A stretch of DNA of 21,659 nt from an uncultured delta proteobacterium (GTDB taxonomy: Bacteria; Myxococcota_A; Polyangia; Polyangiales; Polyangiaceae): contig CAIOHM010000555.1 of assembly GCA_903858055.1 (NCBI GenBank), forward strand, positions 1 to 21,659. Direction: 5' to 3'. This document shows positions 16,244 through 21,659 of the stretch, piece after piece. Below the pieces are notes generated by a model, which was given only the letters and a program-made list of their open reading frames with translations, did not search any database and was not told where the DNA came from. How positions within the stretch are numbered: position 1 is the first letter of the stretch; every line of letters starts with the position of its first letter. The position numbers and the translations under genes are program-made.

Positions 16244-18784
16244 GTGTTCACGGTCTCGGCTCTCGGTCTCCTCGCGCTCGCAGCGTCCGGCGTTGCGTGG
16301 CGCTCGCGTGCGCTTTTGAAGCGCGCGGAGCGTGCGCACGAAGAGGCGCACGCCAAGGCGGCCTCGCTGGAAGAGGCGCTCGGCCGCTCCGTCGCGAACG
16401 CCGCCGACGTGACCGGCGATCGCACGTACCTCGAGCGCCAATGCGCGGCGCTTGCCGAGCGCGTGAGCCAACTCTCGGTGGCGTTGAAGCAGCAGGACGA
16501 CTTCTACCGCCACACCTCGGACGAGCTGCGACTCCCGGTCTCGGCGATGGTCGGCATCGTCGAGGGCCTCGCGGAGAAGTCTCGCGCCAAGTACGATCGC
16601 CGCTTCACCCACGAGCTGCAGCTGGTGGCCACCACGGGCAAGCGCCTCGGCGCGATGCTCACGAACCTCATCGACTTCGCGGCGCTGCGCACGGGCACCA
16701 TCGTCCTCGAGCAGCGCGCGGTCGATCTCCACTCGCTGGTCGACGTGGTCATCGCCATGCTCGGGCCCGTCATCGGCGAGAAGAAGCTGACGGTCGCGAA
16801 CGAGATCTCGCTCGATTTACCCGCGCTCTTCGCCGACGAAATGCGCGTGCAGCAGGTGCTCGTGAACCTGCTCAGCAACGCCGTACGCTACACAACCGCG
16901 GGCAAGGTCACGGTCTCGGCGCGCATCGACGGCGCGCTCATCGAGCTGCTCGTCACGGACACCGGTCCCGGCCTCTCGCCGCGCGCGCTCAAGTCGCTCC
17001 TCGATCCATCGGTTGAGCTCTCGGCCGAGCCCGACCTCGACGTGCGCACGAGCGGCCTAGGCGTTCGCGTGTGCAAGCAGCTCGTCGAGCTCCATGGCGG
17101 CGCGTTCATCGCCTCCTCGAAGGTCGGCAGCGGGAGCAGCTTCGGCTTCCGCATGGCGTGGACGAGCGACGCGCCTTCGACCGAGATGATCGAGAGCAGC
17201 GGCGACAGCGCCCCTGAAGCGCGCAGCGGCCAGTCGAACCCGACACCGATCCTCTACGACGACGACCTCGCACCCGAGAGCGGCAGCACGACCGAGGTCT
17301 TCGTCGGCGTGCCCAAGGCGGGACCGGGTGTGCGCTTTCGCCTGAATCCCCCGGGCCTCCCGAGCTTGAGCGAGCCGGGACGCGTCGTCGAAGCACCACG
17401 GATCTCCCTCACCCCCGCGCGCCCCACCGCGCCGCCGAGCGGAGGCTTCGTCGCGGCGCCCGTCGTGATGCAGGAGCCCTCGCCGATCCCCGCGGCGCCG
17501 CGCATGCCGTCGAGCATCCGCGTCGGGCAGGGAGCAGGCACCGCTCGCTCGTACCGCGCCCTCATCGCCGACGACGAGGCGATCAACCTCTCGCTCGTCG
17601 CACAGCAACTGGAGAGCATCGGGCTCGTCGTGACCAAAGCAGGCGACGGCCACGCGGCGTGGGAGACCTTCGAGCGCGAGGGGCCCTTCGACGTCGTCCT
17701 CCTCGACGTCGTCATGCCAAAGATGAACGGCTACGAAGTGTGCAAGCTGATTCGCGCGCGCTTCACCGCAGCCGCGGTGCCCGTGCTCATGCTCACCGGC
17801 AAGCACGACGCACGCGAGTACGTGCAAGGTTTCGAGGCCGGGGCGAACGACTTCCTCACCAAGCCCTTCGCGAAGAAGGAGCTCACGATGCGCGTGCGCA
17901 TGCACCTCGGCATCGCGAAGACGAACGAGGCGCTCGGGCGCTTCGTGCCGCGCCACTTCCTCGAGCTCCTCGGGCGCGAAGCGATCATCGACGTCCAGCT
18001 CGGCGATCAGGTCGAACGCACCATGCCCGTCATGTTCGGCGACGTGCGCAACTTCACGTCGATCGCCGAAGCCATCGGGAGCGCGGAGACCTTCGCCTTC
18101 CTGAATTCGCTGCTCTCGCGCATCGGTCCCTCGGTGCGCGACGAGGGCGGCTTCATCGACAAATACATTGGCGACGCGTTCATGGCGCTCTTCCCCGCGT
18201 CGATCGACTCGGCCATCCGCGCAGCCATCCGCATCCAGCGCTCCCTCGACACGTTCAACGACGCAGGCCTCGCGCCGCTCGGGCGTCACGTGCAGCTCGG
18301 CATGGGCATTCACCTCGGCCCCATGCGCCTCGGCACCATCGGCGAAGACGAGCGCTTCGAGGCCACGGTCATCAGCGACGCGGTCAACCTCGCCTCGCGG
18401 CTCGAGTCGCTCACGAAGGTCTTCGGTGTCCGCGCCATCGTGACCGAGAACGTGGTCTCCGGCGCGCAAGACACCTACGACGTGCGCCACCTCGGCGCCG
18501 TGAAGGTCAAGGGCAAGGTCCACTCGGTGGGCGTGTTCGACCTCATCTCGGCCGACACCGAGGAGCAACGCGAGCTCAAGCTCATGACCCGCACGCGGTT
18601 CGAAGAGGCGATTCACGCCTTCGCCCGCGCCGACCTCGATGCAGCGAGGGAGGCCTTCGAGCACGTGACCGAGGCCAACCCGAGCGACGGCGCGGCATGG
18701 TATTACCTCGGCTTGCTTGCGTCTTACGATGTCGACGGCGTGCCGTCTGCCTTCGATGGCACCCTCACCTTCGAGAGGAAGTAG
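16244..18784 (+). CDS. Pseudokinase-receiver-class III adenylate/guanylate cyclase
   Basis: This 846-residue protein starts with one membrane helix (about 2-19) and a coiled coil (25-85). The HisKA-like domain has Asp93 where the phosphoacceptor His should be (TSDELRLPVSA). The ATPase domain keeps Asn212 (LSNAVRY) and DTGPG (239-243), but its F and G2 boxes are degraded (TSGLGVRVCK). A long Pro-rich linker (305-430) leads to an intact receiver: Asp443/Asp444, Asp488 (LLDVVMP) and Lys540 (LTKPF). The class III cyclase domain (about 566-770) keeps both metal aspartates (Asp600 in FGDVRNFT, Asp644 in IGDAFMALF) and the transition-state Asn715 and Arg719 (VNLASR). A TPR-like tail ends it. The start is the GTG at 16244; the frame is open upstream, and a CTG at 16196 overlapping the previous stop is possible. 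Phosphorylation of the receiver by a neighbour kinase probably controls cyclase activity. Confidence 0.9.
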   Translation: MFTVSALGLLALAASGVAWRSRALLKRAERAHEEAHAKAASLEEALGRSVANAADVTGDRTYLERQCAALAERVSQLSVALKQQDDFYRHTSDELRLPVSAMVGIVEGLAEKSRAKYDRRFTHELQLVATTGKRLGAMLTNLIDFAALRTGTIVLEQRAVDLHSLVDVVIAMLGPVIGEKKLTVANEISLDLPALFADEMRVQQVLVNLLSNAVRYTTAGKVTVSARIDGALIELLVTDTGPGLSPRALKSLLDPSVELSAEPDLDVRTSGLGVRVCKQLVELHGGAFIASSKVGSGSSFGFRMAWTSDAPSTEMIESSGDSAPEARSGQSNPTPILYDDDLAPESGSTTEVFVGVPKAGPGVRFRLNPPGLPSLSEPGRVVEAPRISLTPARPTAPPSGGFVAAPVVMQEPSPIPAAPRMPSSIRVGQGAGTARSYRALIADDEAINLSLVAQQLESIGLVVTKAGDGHAAWETFEREGPFDVVLLDVVMPKMNGYEVCKLIRARFTAAAVPVLMLTGKHDAREYVQGFEAGANDFLTKPFAKKELTMRVRMHLGIAKTNEALGRFVPRHFLELLGREAIIDVQLGDQVERTMPVMFGDVRNFTSIAEAIGSAETFAFLNSLLSRIGPSVRDEGGFIDKYIGDAFMALFPASIDSAIRAAIRIQRSLDTFNDAGLAPLGRHVQLGMGIHLGPMRLGTIGEDERFEATVISDAVNLASRLESLTKVFGVRAIVTENVVSGAQDTYDVRHLGAVKVKGKVHSVGVFDLISADTEEQRELKLMTRTRFEEAIHAFARADLDAAREAFEHVTEANPSDGAAWYYLGLLASYDVDGVPSAFDGTLTFERK

Positions 18785-18788
18785 CGTC

Positions 18789-21659
18789 ATGGTTCGTGCA
18801 CTCCTCGCGGCACTGCTCACGCTCTCGCTGGCACTGAGCGGCTGCGGCGCGCGCGCCGTCGACGACGCCTCCGTGCACGGCGACGTGCTCGACGCGACGG
18901 GGCTCACCGCGTCCTCGGCGCCGCTCCGCATCGTCGGCCCGCTTCCGTGGTGGAACGAGCTTCTCGACCCCGCTTCGGACCCGCCGGGCGCGGCCCCGGG
19001 CACCGTCGCGTTCACCGACAACAGCGCCCTCATCGCGCCCGATTCCCTCGCGCCCGATTACCCGTACGGCTTCGGCACGACGCGCTTCTCGATCCGTGTC
19101 TCGTGTGAAGCCGCCCGCGCGCCGGCGGCGCTTCGCCTCGGCGTCGTCGACTCCGCGATGCGCCTCGTCGTGCGCGAACGTTCGAGCGGAGCCCTGGTTG
19201 AGCGTTCTTTCGGTACGTTCGGCGAGGTGAAGGGCGCGGGGCGCCCCGAGCGGCGGCGGATGGTCGTGCCGTTGCCTCCCCCTGCTCGCTGCGAAGACGC
19301 CGCGGTCTACGATGTCCACTTCGCCTTCGCGAACCAGCACGTCGCCTCGCTGGGCCCCTGGGCCGCACCCGAGGTGTCGTCGCTCGCCGTGGCCCAGGCG
19401 AACTTCGCGGCCGAGCATGGCACCTCGCTCTTCTTCATGGGCAGCCTGTCGATGGTGGCGCTCTACCACCTCGGGCTTTGGTTCGTGCGCCGCCGCGAGC
19501 GCGCCCCGCTCGTCATGGCCGCGTTTGCGCTGCTCCTCGCCTTCCGCGTCTTCACGCAGCGCCACGTGCTCGGCACCCTCGCGCCGAGCCTCGACTCGTT
19601 CTGGTTCATCGGGCCCCTCGAGATCTTCTGCATTCCGCTCCTCTCGATCCTGTTCGAGCAGCTCCTGCAGGAGGTCGTGGCGCCAGGGGTGCCGCAGCGG
19701 GTGCGCGTCGTCTACCGTTACGTGCAGCTCGCCCTCGCGCTCGCCGTGGTTCCCTGCTCGATCGCGACGATCTGGAGCGTGGTCCTGCCCGCGATTCAGA
19801 TCGCGGCAATCTCGCTGTTCCTCGTCAGCGTCGGCTTCCTCGCCCGCAAGCTCGTGACCACGCGCGATGGCGACACCGCCATCGTGGCCTCGGGCTTCGT
19901 GATCCTCGGCGCCGCCCTGTGCCTCGAGGCACTCGACCAGCAGCGCATCCTCACCGCTCCGGGGGTCGGCGGCTACGCGCAGCTCTTCCTCGTCTTCTCG
20001 CAGGCGTTCGTCCTCGCCAAGCAGAACGCGCGCGCGAGGCGCCAGGCCGAGGTGCTCTCAGACGAGCTCGGCGCGAAGAACCGCGAGCTCGAGGAAGCCG
20101 CCAAGCTCCGTGACGACTTCGTCTCGAACACCTCGCACGAGCTGCGCACGCCGGTGCACGGCATCGTGGGGCTCGCGGAGAGCATGGCGGAGGATCCCTC
20201 GCTCCCGGCCGCGTTTGCGCCGCGCGTGCAGAGCGTCATTGCGAGCGGGCTCCGCCTGCGCGGGCTCGTGGACGCTCTCCTCGACTTCGCGAAGCGCGGC
20301 GCCGACGAGCAACGCTTCGAGAAGGCCCCCGTCGACCTCGCGGCCGTCGTCGAGGAGCGTGCGCAGGCGCTCGCGGTCAAGCTCGTGGGGCCCGAGATCG
20401 TCCTCCGGTGGAGCCTCGCCGCGCTCCCGCCCATCGCCGCCGACAGGGCGCGCATCGAGCGCCTCGTCGACGCGCTCGTTGGCAACGCCATCAAGTTCAC
20501 GGAGCGCGGGACCATCACGGTCTCGCTCGCGCGGACGCGCGAGGGCGCCGAGCTTCGCATCGTCGACACGGGGCCTGGTCTTCCAAAGACCGTGCGTGAC
20601 CACCTGTTCGAGCCCTTCGTGCAGGGCGAGCGCTCCGACACGCGCGTGCACGGCGGCGCGGGCCTCGGCCTCGCAGCCTCGAAGAAGATCGTGTCGCTCC
20701 ACGGCGGGAGCATCGACCTCACCTCAGGAGACCGGAGCGGCACCACGGCCGTCGTCGTCTTGCCGATCGACGCCGCGCAGGGCGTTCCCTGCAACGAACG
20801 CAGCGGCGAGCTCCGCGGAGAGGACGCGGCCGCGAGCATGCCCCTCTCCGCGCCGCTCTCGTTTGGCCGCATTCCAGGCTCCGCCCCGGGCTCCGCGCCC
20901 CTCTCGGCCTCGTTCCCGAGCGGCCCCGTGAGCGCCACGGCCGCGGTCGCCGAAGCCTTCGGTGCGGTGCCCGCCGGCGGGCGAATTCTGGTCGTGGACG
21001 ACGAACCCATCAACCGCGAGGTGCTTCGTCAGCAGCTCACGGCGAAGGGCTACGAGGTCGCCGAGGCCGCCGACGGTCTTCAAGCCGTCGAGGCGCTCCA
21101 GCAAGGCCTCTCACCGGACCTCGTCCTCCTCGACGTCATGATGCCGCACATGAGCGGCTACGAGGTGCTCGCGGAGGTCCGCAAGACCCAGCCCGAGAGC
21201 GCGCTGCCCATCGTGCTGCTCACGGCGAAGAACCGTGAGCAAGATCTCATCGAGGGCTTCGAGCGGGGCGCGAGCGACTACGTCACCAAGCCGTTCTCGA
21301 AGGCCGAACTCCTGGCGCGCGTCGCTCACCACCTGCGCCTCGTCATCACGACGCGGCGCCTCGCCGAAGAGCTCTTCGAGCGCCAGCGCCTCGAGGGCAC
21401 GGTCGAGAACCTCCGCACGCTGCGCGACCGTGAGACACGGGAACTCGCTCGTCTCCGCGACGAGTCCGTCCGCCTCGAATCCGACGTCAAGCTCCTGCGC
21501 GAGCACCTCTTGCAGGGCGAGAAGCTCGCGGGCCTCGGGCAGCTCGTCGCCGGCGTTGCGCACGAGCTCAACAACCCCATCGGCTACATCGGCCAAGCGC
21601 AGGTATCGCTCCTCGAGTTCTTCGAGACCCTCGTGCGACGCATCGAGCGTGGCGACGAC
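18789..21659 (+). CDS. 7TMR-DISM hybrid histidine kinase with a second kinase core (truncated by window end)
   Basis: The first 957 codons are present and no stop is reached. The ATG at 18789 lies 4 bases after the preceding stop, with GAGAGGA upstream. A signal region ends in a lipobox LSGC (Cys19). A DISMED2-like periplasmic domain follows (about 30-205), then membrane helices (about 215-415), coiled coil (420-440), HisKA with His450 (NTSHELRTPVHG), HATPase (Asn566 in VGNAIKF, DTGPG, GAGLGL) and a Ser/Pro/Ala-rich linker. A receiver has Asp782 (LLDVMMP) and Lys834 (VTKPF). A long charged coiled coil (about 850-915) follows, then a second HisKA of the ELNNP type with His925 (GVAHELNNPIGYI). 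The second kinase's ATPase domain must lie downstream. Its receptor half parallels the gene at 12834, so the two are probably duplicated. Confidence 0.9.
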   Translation, partial: MVRALLAALLTLSLALSGCGARAVDDASVHGDVLDATGLTASSAPLRIVGPLPWWNELLDPASDPPGAAPGTVAFTDNSALIAPDSLAPDYPYGFGTTRFSIRVSCEAARAPAALRLGVVDSAMRLVVRERSSGALVERSFGTFGEVKGAGRPERRRMVVPLPPPARCEDAAVYDVHFAFANQHVASLGPWAAPEVSSLAVAQANFAAEHGTSLFFMGSLSMVALYHLGLWFVRRRERAPLVMAAFALLLAFRVFTQRHVLGTLAPSLDSFWFIGPLEIFCIPLLSILFEQLLQEVVAPGVPQRVRVVYRYVQLALALAVVPCSIATIWSVVLPAIQIAAISLFLVSVGFLARKLVTTRDGDTAIVASGFVILGAALCLEALDQQRILTAPGVGGYAQLFLVFSQAFVLAKQNARARRQAEVLSDELGAKNRELEEAAKLRDDFVSNTSHELRTPVHGIVGLAESMAEDPSLPAAFAPRVQSVIASGLRLRGLVDALLDFAKRGADEQRFEKAPVDLAAVVEERAQALAVKLVGPEIVLRWSLAALPPIAADRARIERLVDALVGNAIKFTERGTITVSLARTREGAELRIVDTGPGLPKTVRDHLFEPFVQGERSDTRVHGGAGLGLAASKKIVSLHGGSIDLTSGDRSGTTAVVVLPIDAAQGVPCNERSGELRGEDAAASMPLSAPLSFGRIPGSAPGSAPLSASFPSGPVSATAAVAEAFGAVPAGGRILVVDDEPINREVLRQQLTAKGYEVAEAADGLQAVEALQQGLSPDLVLLDVMMPHMSGYEVLAEVRKTQPESALPIVLLTAKNREQDLIEGFERGASDYVTKPFSKAELLARVAHHLRLVITTRRLAEELFERQRLEGTVENLRTLRDRETRELARLRDESVRLESDVKLLREHLLQGEKLAGLGQLVAGVAHELNNPIGYIGQAQVSLLEFFETLVRRIERGDD

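Noticed and set aside
17057..19033. A 658-codon minus-strand frame opposite the cyclase gene
   Set aside because: It is an antisense shadow of a well-supported cyclase and receiver, and its translation has no domain pattern.

Overview
This window is very GC-rich, almost fully coding DNA with GC-saturated third codon positions, which is why long spurious antisense reading frames appear throughout. A Flp/Tad pilus operon sits beside large hybrid histidine kinases fused to class III cyclase domains. Together with the gene style, this suggests a myxobacterium (Myxococcota, perhaps Polyangia-like). That placement is an inference from gene content, not from a phylogenetic marker.

Region 1 (1-5390, minus strand) is the 5' part of a Flp/Tad pilus operon. 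Read in transcription order it holds: two Flp prepilins, a CpaA/TadV prepilin peptidase, a TadE-like minor pilin, a TadG-like protein, a second TadE-like pilin, an unrecognised one-TM protein, CpaB/RcpC, and the N-terminus of the CpaC/RcpA secretin, which runs off the window edge. Several junctions overlap by 3-14 bases. A sigma54-like -24/-12 element lies just upstream of the first pilin. A predicted lipoprotein gene (5546-6253, minus) lies upstream of the operon.

Region 2 (6348-9807, plus strand) holds a soluble hybrid histidine kinase with a degenerate and an intact receiver, then hemC (hydroxymethylbilane synthase) and an exported serine hydrolase. Region 3 (9822-12516, minus strand) holds recA and, upstream of it, a YifB/ComM-type AAA ATPase.

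Region 4 (12673-21659, plus strand) is a tight run of signalling genes. A 54-residue membrane protein overlaps a 1121-residue 7TMR-DISM hybrid kinase with a receiver and a degenerate cyclase domain. Next comes an 846-residue protein whose kinase core has Asp in place of the phosphoacceptor His but whose class III cyclase domain keeps its catalytic residues. Last is a third 7TMR-DISM hybrid kinase, truncated by the window end, which starts a second kinase core after its receiver. The first two are complementary: one has a competent-looking kinase and a dead-looking cyclase, the other the reverse. This suggests a phosphorelay that controls cyclic-nucleotide synthesis, and it is the most interesting system in the window.

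There is no gene-free stretch longer than about 160 bases. No tRNA, rRNA, CRISPR, insertion sequence or attachment site was seen.
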